Positions 1 through 9,908 of a DNA stretch of 64,000 nt are shown here, piece after piece. Made by a program: the position numbers and the translations under genes. Origin of the DNA: Phytopythium helicoides. Its lineage: Eukaryota > Oomycota > Peronosporomycetes > Pythiales > Pythiaceae. The stretch is from assembly GCA_024867545.1 (NCBI GenBank), contig JANFNE010000001.1, positions 62,001 through 126,000 on the forward strand, written 5' to 3'. The first letter of the stretch is position 1; each line of letters opens with the position of its first letter. The notes beneath the pieces were generated by a model that was given only the letters and a program-made list of their open reading frames with translations, did no database searches and was not told where the DNA came from.

Positions 1-842
1 GTGCGCGGGGAGGAGAAAGCCGAACTGACGCGGCTCGGGGGAGCGCCGACTGCCGGCAGGCTGTCTCGAACGGACGTGCGGCGCGCGGTCCGGATCTTCT
101 TGGCAGGATCTGCCATTCGGAAGTGTGTGCGCACTACTTGATATGGGCCACCAGACCTGACACAGAAGGGGTGTCCGTGAGATACGAAGCCACCGGCGCC
201 ATGTCATCCATCCTCGTCCTCCCAGCGCCCGCCCTGCCTCGAGCGTTGCACAGCCTTCGAGCAGCACAAAGTCCTCTCTGTTGCGGTCGAGTTGGTGTGC
301 GTGCGGCTTGCATGCAGCGCGGGGCTGGCGGCTGCGGCAAGAGAGGCCCGAACATTGCAGTTGTCACGAAAGTGGCCGCGCTTCCCGCGAGCTTCAGTCT
401 TGAATTGAGCGCCACGTATCACGATCCAGTGATACGATACAGCGTGGACCTCTGCACGGACTTGCAAGCAAGCGGGCGGGCGGTGCTTGATTTTGTTGGA
501 GGGATTGGAGGCATTCGGTGGGAGCTGTTTGATGGGCATCACGGCAGGCGCGGCTCGCTCATGGACGTGGATCGGCACCTCCATGCAGCGAGTCCTATGA
601 TTTACTCTTTAACTAATAATACCCTGTTCAAATAGACTTTATGAATTAAGTTGAAAATATTACTTTCTAACTGTACTATATTATTCCCCCCTCAAAACGA
701 TGCTTTCAGCCATCTCGTTATATGCGACACCGACTTTTCACCCTCACAATCGAACGACCGTTTACGCCCCGAAATTACCGTGGTGTCACGGAAGGAATCA
801 GTACTTGCGGCTATTTCCGACTGTAGCCATTTTGGCGCCGCC
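1..842. other. gene-free left edge
   Basis: No supportable gene is seen here. The open frames in this stretch have no recognisable domain and mixed codon use, and frames on the two strands overlap one another. The last 200 bases (about 590-790) are AT-richer and probably hold the promoter and 5' leader of the secreted-protein gene that starts at 843. The 3' end of a gene lying outside the window cannot be excluded. Confidence 0.5.
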
Positions 843-1802
843 ATGACGGCTCGCCTCGTCACCCTGCTGCGGCTGCCGCTGCTGCTCCTGCTGCTCTCCG
901 CTCTCCATGACGCCCACGCACAGGTACCGTACCCACACCACGCCGTGCAGAAGATAGGCTCGCCCGTCCTGCGCCCACAGAACCGCAGCGCCGTCGTGCG
1001 CACGCGTCCATTTCAGTCCCACCGTCCACGAGACTCATGTCCCAATCGCAACGAACGTGACAGATTACGCTTCCAGCGCTCAAGCAGGTGCACCAAGGTG
1101 CGCAAGAGCTCATTGCTGCAGTCCAACCGAGGCCCAGGGCGCTCATTCACCTCGGTTGCCCTGTTGTGTCGCGACTGCTGCAGGTTGCCAGCCGCAGGAT
1201 GTCGAGGCGTGCCGCATGAACTGCGCGGCGCACTACCATGACCCGACTCGCTTTCTCTGCCCGTGCTACAGGTGCCCACGTGACAGCCCGCATGATCTCT
1301 ATGACGAGATTCTGACTGACTCAATCCCTGCCTGTCCTTTTGCAGCAAGCTCGGCGTGTGCCTCGTGAGCATCGGGTGCTCCATGAAGCAGCGCGTGGAC
1401 GTCATGGCCTTCTGCACACGCAAGGGCTACTGCAAGGACGGTTACTGCACCTACAGAGCGGGAGATCTGACCCCGCGAGTGGATACTCGTCACGAGGTCT
1501 TTGCCCTCACGTCGGTCGAGACGCCCGACACGCCGTGCATCGACGCCTGTTGCCCTGGCGACGCGACGTGTTCGCAGAACGCATCGATGCTCACTGTTCG
1601 GAATCCCGGGCGAGAGTATCGCAAGGACGAAGTCCTGATTGCGCCGCGCGAGTACGTCCAAGGGCGCTATGTCGACCTTATGCCAAATCACATGCTTATC
1701 TTGGCCGTTGCGACTGTGTTGTGTAGGGGTGATCCGAGACTTGGCGTCAACCAAGCCTACGACCGCATGCCGTACAGCATTCCGCTGGCGAATTTGCCGT
1801 AG
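843..1802 (+). CDS. secreted cysteine-rich protein (hypothetical)
   Basis: Four exons fit: 843-923, 1198-1271, 1346-1651 and 1727-1802, giving 178 aa; phases close at each GT-AG junction. Residues 1-27 form a clear signal peptide: a Leu-rich core followed by a small-residue site near HDAHAQ. The mature part has about 13 cysteines, including C-x4-C, C-x-C and CC patterns, and no membrane segment if the last intron is removed. No family is recognised. A small secreted Cys-rich protein is a usual effector or apoplastic-protein profile in oomycetes, but that role is inference. The last intron (1652-1726) is 75 nt and stop-free, so its retention would keep the frame and add a hydrophobic stretch. 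The start is the only ATG that gives a signal peptide. Confidence 0.6.
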
Positions 1803-1926
1803 GACGAGTGCATGGGCAACACTAAGACACTACGCAGCGATTGGTGCTCGTTGTGAGAGTGCAACACAAATGAATCCTAACTTTCAGCTGCCCCCAAAGT
1901 CCTCGCTGTGTCGTCGCTATGTTCAT

Positions 1927-2592
1927 CTAGTTTAGCCACTGACCAGCAAAGCTCATGATCAGATGCGAAGAGCGGCATGCCTCGATAAACTCGTCGAGGT
2001 GCAGCGTCTCCTTGTCAGCAAACACGGCTTTGGTCAGGTTCTCGAATGCGGATCGAGCCTGTATCGCTCCAGAGGTGCTACAAATGATCTTGAGCAATCC
2101 GCGCGCGATTGTGCGGAACAACATGATCGCTTCATCTCCCACGAGCTCTCCCGACCGGTGCAGCGAGACGTTGAACATTTGAAAGAGCCCTGCAATAGGT
2201 TAGCGATCGATGAATTTGTTGGTAAGCGCAGGACGAGGAACCAGCGCACCTCGCAGTTTTTGATCCGAGGACATGTGAGGAGACAAAAGAATTAGGAGTC
2301 CAAGCATTTCGTGAGAATTCACGATGGCTCTGTCTGACAAGGCGAGTGCTTGGTATGCTTGTTGCACGTCCTCAATTCGTGCATTTGGGACGAGCGCGAG
2401 TGTGTCCTCCAGCGTTAGTGCAAAGCTATCTCTTGTGGTGCGCACGAGCTTTTGCACTTGAGCTTCCGTGACTGCATGTGCGACGGGAAAATGTTCTTGC
2501 ACGTGAGAATAGCATTGCAGGAGACTAGAGCAAGACTTTGCTAGCTCAACTTGTTGTCGCGAGCAACTGCACAGCTCGGTATGAGGAGTCAT
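1927..2592 (-). CDS. EF-hand-like protein
   Basis: Two exons, 2250-2592 and 1927-2189, joined across a 60-nt GT-AG intron (2190-2249), give 201 aa. The C-terminal half has the helix-loop-helix spacing of EF-hand proteins, around LFQMFNVS...GELVGDE and again around ADKETLHLDEFIEAC. The loops lack full DxDxDG Ca2+-binding signatures, so calcium binding is doubtful; it may be a degenerate calcineurin-B or recoverin-like relative. The start at 2592 is the first ATG in frame and lies 74 bp beyond the stop of the YVH1-type gene, which is on the same strand and upstream in transcription. An additional 5' exon cannot be excluded. Confidence 0.55.
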
Positions 2593-2665
2593 CAGACTGC
2601 GTGGCCACCTGCGCTTCGCTGATGGTTGCTCCCATCGATGTTTTCTATTGTGGACTTACAAACCG

Positions 2666-3871
2666 TTACACAACTCGAAAGTCGACCCGACTGGGCACGA
2701 TCTGGAAGGCTGGATGGCAAAAGCTACCGCATTGGCATCTTGAACAAGGACATCAGCGAGTTAGTTTGAGTTGGGTACCCTTGCCGCCAATCAATCGAGC
2801 GAGCGTCGTACTTCATGCCTCGCCAGTTCCACGACCCAATCTTGGATCGGCATGAAGGACACTGCAGCTTCCCGGTCGGAGCGCCTGGGAAGGATCCGTC
2901 ACTCGTCATCCACTGCATCGGCTCTATGAAGACGCCCATGGTGCACGCCGTCGAAGATCCAGTATTTCGTCGCTGGTGTGCCAGCTGATGCTCATCATGA
3001 CGCGATTAATCATCCGGGAGACGCACAACCGAGCCACCTTGAGGCAAGCCTTACCTGATTCCTTGTGGATGCCAGCACAAACGCGCACTTCCTACACCTC
3101 ATCGCGCGGCATGGCGATGACAAGAGCGGCACAGCGACCACATCTGGACTCGACCTGTCGGTCCAATCCTTCGCGGCAACCATGGCGCGAAACTCAGCGT
3201 GTGCTGACGAGTCTCCGAGCTCGTTCGTGTCGGCCCCCATCTGCTCGAACAGCGCCAGCTGCTTGAGGAACCCCGAGTTGATGTGGATGCATGGGCGAGC
3301 GTGCTGCACCGCGTCGTACGCCTCGCGCAACGCCATCCGCTCGGTCGCCATGAGGAACGCCACGCAGATGGCCGCGCTGCGTGACTGGCCGTACACGCAG
3401 TGCACGAGCACGTTCTCGCCTCGCTGGATGTGCTCCGTCAGGAACGCAACGCAGGCGCCAAAGTGCCGGATGAGCAGCTCCTCCTCCATGTCGAGCACGT
3501 CCACCGCCAGCGTCTCGCAGCTCTTCGCCCAGCATCCGTCAGCGCCGCCACCCCCGCGCTCAGCACAGCGAGTCCGCGCCTACCTCCGGAGCCACGCGGC
3601 CCGTGCCGAGCGAGACCACGGCCGAGATGCCGTTCTGCGCCAGGAACGCCGCGTCCTGCGTCGCGCCACGCCGTCAGCGCCTCCGGCCCCTCAAGATCGC
3701 GATCCGCGCCGAGCTGCGACTCGCCTGGGCCGCGCGCGCCTCGCCAATAAACAGCGGGAGGCTCCGCACGCGCGCAGCCAGCGGAAGCCCCGCGAGCGGC
3801 GGGTGCGCGCGCTGGCGGGTCGCGATCGCCGCCACCACCTCGTCCGCCTCCATGGCGGCGAAACTGTCCAA
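2666..3871 (-). CDS. YVH1: YVH1/DUSP12-type dual-specificity phosphatase
   Basis: Five exons (3725-3871, 3584-3655, 3055-3522, 2812-2984, 2666-2738) give 310 aa, close to the usual 320-360. The N-terminal phosphatase domain shows LPLFIGEARAAQ, NGISAVVSLG and the P-loop HCVYGQSRS at about 113-121, with catalytic Cys114. The C-terminal zinc-binding domain has the family block FIEPMQWM...GKLQCPSCRSKIGSWNW and, after the last intron, CQCGSFCHPAFQI. Known members act in 60S ribosome maturation (release of Mrt4) and bind two zincs; the same role is inferred here. Intron 1 (3656-3724) uses a GC donor (cag|gcgagt) with a normal AG acceptor; introns 2-4 are GT-AG. It is divergent from the first D-lactate dehydrogenase gene across 392 bp. 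Confidence 0.9.
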
Positions 3872-4263
3872 CAGAATACTGCGGTTGGCGCGAGGGCGAG
3901 GCGTCTTTGCTGCTGCGAGCGATCACCAAGCAGTCTGTCGGTGAAACCACTCGAGCTCCCAAGCAGCATCTCGGGCGGGGAGGTATAGACACGAACGGAA
4001 ACCGTCAAGGCGAAAACGTGTTCCATGAGAGCGGAAATCTCCGCCGGAGGATGGAGGGCGCGCCGTGGAAGCTCTCGCGCTGGCTGCCAGTGCCTTCGAG
4101 TCCTGCGTGACACCCCTCCTCTTGAACTTGAAACGCTCGTATCTTCCAGATCCCAGTGGCTGCCATCGCTTCGACTCGAAGGCCGAGAGCCCCACCACTT
4201 CCGAATTTCCTTCGGCGCGAACAGCAGCAACAACAACTTCCGAGCAAAACCAACCGCCTCAAG
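3872..4263. promoter_or_regulatory. divergent promoter region, YVH1-type gene / first D-LDH
   Basis: This is a 392-bp gap between two divergent genes. An Inr/FPR-like element reads CCACTTCCGAATTTCC at about 4192-4207, some 60 bp before the dehydrogenase ATG. It matches the oomycete TCATTYY + CAWTTTNYY pattern imperfectly. No other site is recognised. Confidence 0.4.
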
Positions 4264-5337
4264 ATGAAGATCGCCTTCTTCTCCGCGCACAGCTACGACA
4301 TCGACAACATGACCAAGGTGGCCAAGGAGGACGGCGTCTGGGACCAGCACGAGATCATGTAGGTGGCGGTCTCCAGGAGTCCAAACGACCGAAGCAGAGC
4401 GTGCTAACGGAAACCTATCGCTCACAGCTTCTACGTGCCGCGCCTGAACGAGTCGACTGCCAAGCTCGCAGAGGGCTGCGAGGGCATCGTCATGTTCGTG
4501 AATGACTCGGCCAATGCAGAAGTGCTGCGCATCCTGCACGAAGGTGGCACGCGCGCCATCTTCCTGCGCTGCGCCGGCTTCGACATGGTCGACCTCGAGG
4601 TCGCCAAACAGCTCGGCATCAAGATTGCGCGCGTGCCGGCGTACTCTCCGTACGCCGTGGCCGAGCACGCCGCTGCTCTGATGATGACGCTCAACCGCAA
4701 GATTCATCACTCGTACAACCGCACGCGCGAGCAGAACTTCCGTCTGGCTGGCCTCCTCGGCTTCGATATCAACGGCAAGACTATTGGCGTCGTCGGCACC
4801 GGCAAGATCGGCGCTCTCTTCGCTCGCATCGCAAAGGGTTTTGGCTGCAAGGTGCTTGCCTACGATGTCGTGCAGAACCCCGAAGCGCTCAGCTACGGCG
4901 TCGAGTACGTCTCGCTCGACGAGATCTGGGCCCAGTCGAACATCATCTCACTCCATGCGCCACTCTTGCCGTCTACCAAGCACGTCATCAATGAGCAGAG
5001 CATCGCCAAGATGAAGGACGGAGTCATGATCATCAACACGAGTCGTGGCGGTCTCATCGACACCGAAGCTCTTGTCAAGGGTCTTAAGTCGCGAAAGATC
5101 GGATCTGTCGGTCTGGATGTGTTCGAAGGCGAGGGCGAGTACTTCTACTCGGACCGCTCAGGCGCAGTCATTGCCGATGACACGCTCGCCCGTCTGTTCA
5201 CGTTCTCGAACGTGATCATTACTGGTCACCAGGCATTCTTCACGGAGGAGGCTCTGAACAACATCGGCCACACGACCATGACCAACATCAAGGCGTACGC
5301 TGCCGGCGAGGAGCTCAAGAACGAGGTCAAGGCGTGA
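4264..5337 (+). CDS. D-lactate dehydrogenase, LdhA-type (copy 1)
   Basis: Two exons, 4264-4358 and 4428-5337, give 334 aa, the length of bacterial LdhA (329). The protein is a D-2-hydroxyacid dehydrogenase that interconverts pyruvate and D-lactate with NADH. The N-terminal substrate domain starts MKIAFFSAHSYD. The Rossmann dinucleotide motif is GVVGTGKIG. The catalytic residues are the Arg in NTSRGG, the Glu in VFEGEGEYF and the His in ITGHQAFF. LdhA-specific blocks LRCAGFDMVDL and PAYSPYAVAEHA are intact. No targeting signal is seen, so it is probably cytosolic. The intron splits the codon before FYVPRLNE. The last ~115 bp of coding sequence are identical to copy 2 (5207-5323 versus 6930-7046), and an internal tract matches copy 4. 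It is the first of four tandem same-strand paralogues. Confidence 0.93.
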
Positions 5338-5985
5338 GCGTTGCGACCACGGCGTCGGGTAGTTCTCGTCTTGTGGGTCCCTTGTAGCTCTGCATAGGAT
5401 TTGATATGCAGCGGAATGGAACAACAACGGTGGGAATCTCGCATCGTTGCCCTGCTACACTTGCGTCACTGACGAAGGGGGCCGCTTCAACTAGATCTGA
5501 TCGTAATCGTGAGGCATCTGCACATCGATTACTCTTCCTCATTCTTGGCGCGGCTGACCCATGGAGTCGACAATCAAGTCGATGAATCATGGAGAGCTGC
5601 TCGGGAGTCCCAAGTCAGAACGCCGCCGTCGCCACCGCCTCTGTCCCCGCTTGATTGCTGGCGACTTCAGTTGCTGCTTGGAGTCGCCGCCGCCCCAAGC
5701 AATCTGCTTCGAGTGCCGCGCCGCTCACGTCGCAGTCGCAGCCGTGCGCAGCCACCCAGCCGCGTCCATGCAGACCGGCGACGTCACCGAGTCAACCCAT
5801 GTTTGACGCGGTTCGTGATTGGCCGAACCCAGTCTCACATGTCTCTCGACCGCCGCGCGCCTTTGCAGCACACGTGACAGGCAACGGCCAAAAGATCGGC
5901 CCGAGTCAGCAGTTCATTTCCAAATCTGCCACCAAGCCCCGAGCCCAGCAGCCAAAGCCACCGAAGCCCCCGCTCACCACCAGCC
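5338..5985. promoter_or_regulatory. intergenic region with Inr-like promoter of D-LDH copy 2
   Basis: This 648-bp stretch contains no credible gene. An Inr-like element, TTCATTTCC followed by AAATCTGCC, lies at about 5910-5927, some 60-75 bp before the ATG of copy 2. It matches the oomycete initiator plus flanking promoter region with about one mismatch. The remainder has short overlapping open frames only. Confidence 0.45.
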
Positions 5986-7060
5986 ATGAAGATCGCCTTC
6001 TTCTCGTCGCACAGCTACGATATCGACACCATGACCAAGGTGGCCAAGGAGGACGGCGTCTGGGACCAGAACGAGCTCATGTAAGCGCTGGCTGTCGTTG
6101 GCCTCCTCTTGACGTGCGTGACTGACTGACTGACTGCGTATCCCCCACAGCTTCTACGTGCCGCGCCTGAGTGAGTCGACCGCCAAGCTCGCCGAGGGAT
6201 GTGAAGCCGTCGTCATCTTCGTCAACGACACCGCCAATGAGGAGGTGCTCCGCATCCTCCACAACGGCGGCACGCGTGCCGTCTTCCTGCGCTGCGCCGG
6301 CTTCGATATGATCGACCTCAAGGTCGCGCAAGAGCTCGGCATCGCTGTGGCCCGTGTGCCGGCCTACTCGCCCTACGCTGTGGCCGAGCACGCTGCCGCG
6401 CTCATGCTCACGCTCAACCGCAAGATCCACCGCTCGTACAACCGCACGCGCGAGCAGAACTTCCGCCTCGCGGGTCTGCTGGGCTTTGACATCAACGGCC
6501 GTACCGTTGGTGTCGTCGGCACCGGTAAGATCGGCGCTCTCTTCGCTCGCATCGCCAGTGGATTCGGCTGCAAGGTGCTTGCCTACGATGTCGTGCAGAA
6601 CCCCGAAGCGCTCAGCTACGGTGTCGAGTACGTCTCGCTTGACGAGATCTGGGCTCGCTCTGACATCATCTCGCTGCACTGCCCGCTCTTCCCTTCGACC
6701 AAGCACGTCATCAACGAGGAGAGCATCGCCAAGATGAAGGACGGAGTCATGATCATCAACACTAGCCGTGGCGGTCTCATTGACACCAAGGCGCTGGTCA
6801 AGGGCCTCAAGTCCAACAAGATCGCGTCGGTCGGTCTTGACGTGTTCGAAGGCGAGGGCGAGTACTTCTACTCGGATCGCTCGGGTGCCATCATCGCCGA
6901 TGACACGCTCGCCCGTCTGTTCACGTTCCCGAACGTGATCATTACTGGTCACCAGGCATTCTTCACGGAGGAGGCTCTGAACAACATCGGCCACACGACC
7001 ATGACCAACATCAAGGCGTACGCTGCCGGCGAGGAGCTCAAGAACGCCGTCAAGGCGTGA
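5986..7060 (+). CDS. D-lactate dehydrogenase, LdhA-type (copy 2)
   Basis: Exons 5986-6080 and 6151-7060 give 334 aa. Same fold and motifs as copy 1: MKIAFFSSHSYD start, GVVGTGKIG cofactor loop, NTSRGG, EGEGEYF and TGHQAFF catalytic blocks. The intron sits at exactly the same codon as in copy 1 but its sequence is unrelated (it contains a short TGAC repeat). The middle of the gene, about 6530-6740, is almost identical to copy 4 (10,405-10,617), and the 3' end is identical to copy 1, so the copies have exchanged sequence. It is predicted to be a cytosolic pyruvate/D-lactate enzyme. The start is supported by alignment with copy 1 and by the Inr-like element just upstream. Confidence 0.93.
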
Positions 7061-7069
7061 ACGCTCGCC

Positions 7070-7207
7070 ATCCGCAGTCGGCTGTGATGGCGGCCGCCAA
7101 GCCCGAGCGAAGCAAGCAGCGAGGCAGAGAAAAGTAATAGGTATCCGTAGTCGGCTGTGACGGCGGCCGCCAAGCCTGAGCGAAGCAAGCAGCGAGGCAG
7201 AGAAAAA
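7070..7207. repeat. tandem duplication, 73-bp unit x2
   Basis: Two copies of a ~73-bp unit (starting at 7070 and 7143) sit directly after the stop of D-LDH copy 2. They share the block around GTCGGCTGTGA and the block ending AGCGAGGCAGAGAAAA with only a few substitutions. This is probably 3' UTR sequence. Confidence 0.8.
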
Positions 7208-7431
7208 ATATGTATGTGTCTATGTTGAAGTGTGTGTGTGTGTGACTTGAGGTTATCGTGACGGCGCATCGATGTGCATGCCCCCAATCCAAGCGGCGTA
7301 TAGACGCGTGCGGGAAGCTAGCCGCGAGCCGAGATGTCGCTAGGCACGGGCCGATTACGTGCCGCTGGCCAGCTGCTGCCTCTCCATTCTCTCTCTTCGA
7401 ATCGACTACTCCAACGACACCTTCGAGCCTC

Positions 7432-8849
7432 ATGCACGCGCTGCTGCGCTCCGGACCAGCCCTCGCGCGCTCGGCGCTCACGCAGCGCACGGCGATGCTT
7501 GCGTGCGGGTCCAGCGCTGGGCTGGCAGTGCGCCGCCTGGCGGTCGCGGCCGGCCGCAGCATCAAGAACGCGAGCGTTCCGCCGGTCAGCGCGACTGGCG
7601 AGAGCAAGCCCAAGGGCATCCGCGTGGGCTTCTTCTCGGCGCACAACTACGAGATCAGCGCGTTGCGCGCGTTCGCCAAGGAAGAGGGCGTCACGCCCGA
7701 CAGTGAGCTGCTGTGCGTGGCGTGGCATTTGTCTGGAAACGAGGGTGCGGCCGACTGACGGACGTCGCCCGAGCAGGTTCTTCACCAACCGCCTGACGGA
7801 GCACACGACCAAGCTGGCCGAGAACTGCGAGGCCGTGGTGCTGTTCGTGAATGACCTGGCCAACGAGAAAGCCCTGCGTCAGGTTCGTTGCCCATCAAAT
7901 CCCTGAGCTCGTGCCGCTGCTGCGCGTCTCTCCGCCTAACGATCGCTGCAACGGTGGTATGCATGTCCACCCCAGCTGCATGCTCGAGGCACGCGCGCCA
8001 TCTTCCTGCGTTGCGCCGGTTTTGACATGGTGGACCTGACCGTGGCCAAGGAGCTCGGTATCCCCGTCGTGCGCGTGCCCGCCTACTCACCGTACGCAAT
8101 CGCCGAGCACGCGTCGGCGCTCATGATGACGCTCAACCGCAAGACCCACCGCGCCTACAACCGTACGCGCGAGCAGAACTTCCGCCTCACGGGTCTATTG
8201 GGCTTTGATATCAACGGCAAGACTGTGGGCGTGGTGGGCACCGGCAAGATCGGGTCCATCTTTGCGCGAATCTGCGCCGGCTACGGCTGCAAGGTGCTCG
8301 CGTACGACGTGGCCAAGAACCCCGAGGCGATCCGCTACGGCGCCGAGTACACGTCGCTCGACAACATCTGGGCCCAGTCGGACATCATCTCTCTGCACTG
8401 CCCGCTCTTCCCGACGACCCGTCATATGATCAACGCCGAGAGTATCGCCAAGATGAAGGACGGTGCGTGACCAGGTATCGCCAGTAGCTCTCTTGAGTGG
8501 CTGACGCAAAACATCTCGATGCAACGGACCAGGCGTGATGCTCATCAACACGAGCCGAGGCGCGCTCATCCACACGCCGTCGCTCGTGGACGGACTCAAG
8601 TCCAACAAGATCTCCGCCGCGGGGCTGGACGTGTTCGAGGGCGAGGAGGGCTACTTCTACTCGGACCGCTCGGGCGAGATCATCGCCGACGACATGCTGG
8701 CGAGGCTCTTCATGTTCCCGAACGTGGTCATCACAGGTCACCAGGCATTCTTCACGCAGGAGGCGCTCGGCAACATCGCGCAGACGACCATCCAGAACAT
8801 CAAGGCGTACGTGAACAACGCCGAGCTCGTGAACCAGGTCAAGCTCTGA
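7432..8849 (+). CDS. D-lactate dehydrogenase, LdhA-type, predicted mitochondrial (copy 3)
   Basis: Four exons, 7432-7712, 7777-7882, 7976-8462 and 8533-8849, give 396 aa with all phases closing. Residues 1 to about 50 are Arg/Ala/Ser-rich with no acidic residue (MHALLRSGPALARSAL...), a typical mitochondrial presequence; the enzyme begins at about GIRVGFFSAHNYE. Cofactor loop GVVGTGKIG and catalytic blocks NTSRGA, FEGEEGYF and TGHQAFF are present. The first intron is at the same position as in copies 1 and 2; two further introns are unique to this copy. A substitution (LHARGTRAIFLR where the others have GG) falls at the third exon's start, so that acceptor is slightly uncertain. It is the most diverged of the four at the nucleotide level. 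Confidence 0.88.
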
Positions 8850-9825
8850 GTGGGCGGTTGGCGGAGTGAGCATGCGAGCACAGGAAGTCACTGCGCCGCT
8901 GCTCTCGCCGGACGTAGCTCATTTGGGCGTTTATGTAAATGGGTAAACCGTTTTTCTGCTTGGGTTTTCATCGCTGATGATTCAGATCGATTGGAGGAAT
9001 TGGCTGCTGCTGCTGCGTGGCACTGGCGCACTCTTCTCGCGTAGAGAAGTGCGGTCCATCGAGAGCTGCTTGCTCGCGCGGTCGCCCAAGCATTCGATGT
9101 GACGCGCCAAGCGTGACGAGAGCGTTCGGTCTCTGGCCTCGCGCCGTACCGCCCCGCTGGCCGAGTCCGACCTATTAGCGCTGATTACTTTTGGCCAGAG
9201 TCTCGGCGCAGTTGGCTACACACGGCGAGGTTACTTGTTTCGTTTGTATCGGGGAGCAGGTTGGACTTGCTGCAATCGCCCAGCAAGACCTCGCATCGGT
9301 CTGTCTGGATGCGTGAATGAGAACTGCATCCCATCACATCGCATGCATAGTGGCTGGAAACGGTCTCCACAACGACGGCACGAAGACCTCCCGCGTTCTT
9401 CTGTCCCCAGGCGGCGCCTCTGAATGCTAGCACACAGCGAGCAACGAGCGCATGAGAGCTTAGCATGCGACTGGCGCTCGTCCATCGCGATAAAGACATG
9501 TTCGTCTACGGTTTGACAACGATGGGGCGTCAGAAAAGCTCAAATGTATTGGCACAACAAGCTCCCCACTATTCAAAGCTACACACTTTTAAGCATATAG
9601 GTACGCTAGCGTGTCACAACCTGATCCAGAAAAACGCAGCAGCAAAACTGAAGCCAAGCACCCGGAGGAGGGGAGGAGCTGCGCTGCGTACGTCAGCTAG
9701 GGGGCGATCTGCTGCCAGCGCAGATTCGCGCGCGGCTTCTATGCGATTGCGATGGCCTGCGAAAGTTTAACCGCGAGGTCTCCGCGCCTCCTCCAAGCAG
9801 CACCCAAAGCAGCCGCGAGTCAAGG
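8850..9825. other. gene-free stretch before D-LDH copy 4
   Basis: About 975 bp with no coding signal that could be supported on either strand. The GC content is lower than in the flanking genes, and no repeat or RNA gene is recognised. Confidence 0.5.
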
Positions 9826-9844
9826 GCTCATTCCGCAATTTGCC
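9826..9844 (+). promoter_or_regulatory. oomycete Inr+FPR core promoter
   Basis: The sequence GCTCATTCCGCAATTTGCC fits the oomycete initiator (TCATTYY) directly followed by the flanking promoter region (CAWTTTNYY). It lies 65-83 bp upstream of the ATG of D-LDH copy 4, a normal distance. It implies transcription starting near 9829, so the leader is about 80 nt. Confidence 0.75.
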
Positions 9845-9908
9845 AGCCGCAACTCGAGCCACTGCATCCACATCCAGTCCCTCATCCCCAGCCACCTCTT
9901 CTCCCAAG

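Noticed and set aside
123..635. Open frames in the first 650 bases
   Set aside because: Overlapping frames on both strands, no domain, mixed composition.
3065..3988. 307-codon plus-strand ORF over the YVH1-type gene
   Set aside because: The opposite strand holds a well-supported phosphatase with family motifs; the sense frame is Arg/Ala-rich shadow.
6077..6994. Long antisense ORFs across the D-LDH genes (also 9,882-10,868 and 3,691-4,710)
   Set aside because: They mirror the codon bias of the GC-rich sense genes and carry no domain.
9840..9908. N-terminal extension of D-LDH copy 4
   Set aside because: The upstream frame begins at a TTG and lies next to the predicted transcription start; the first ATG is 9,909.
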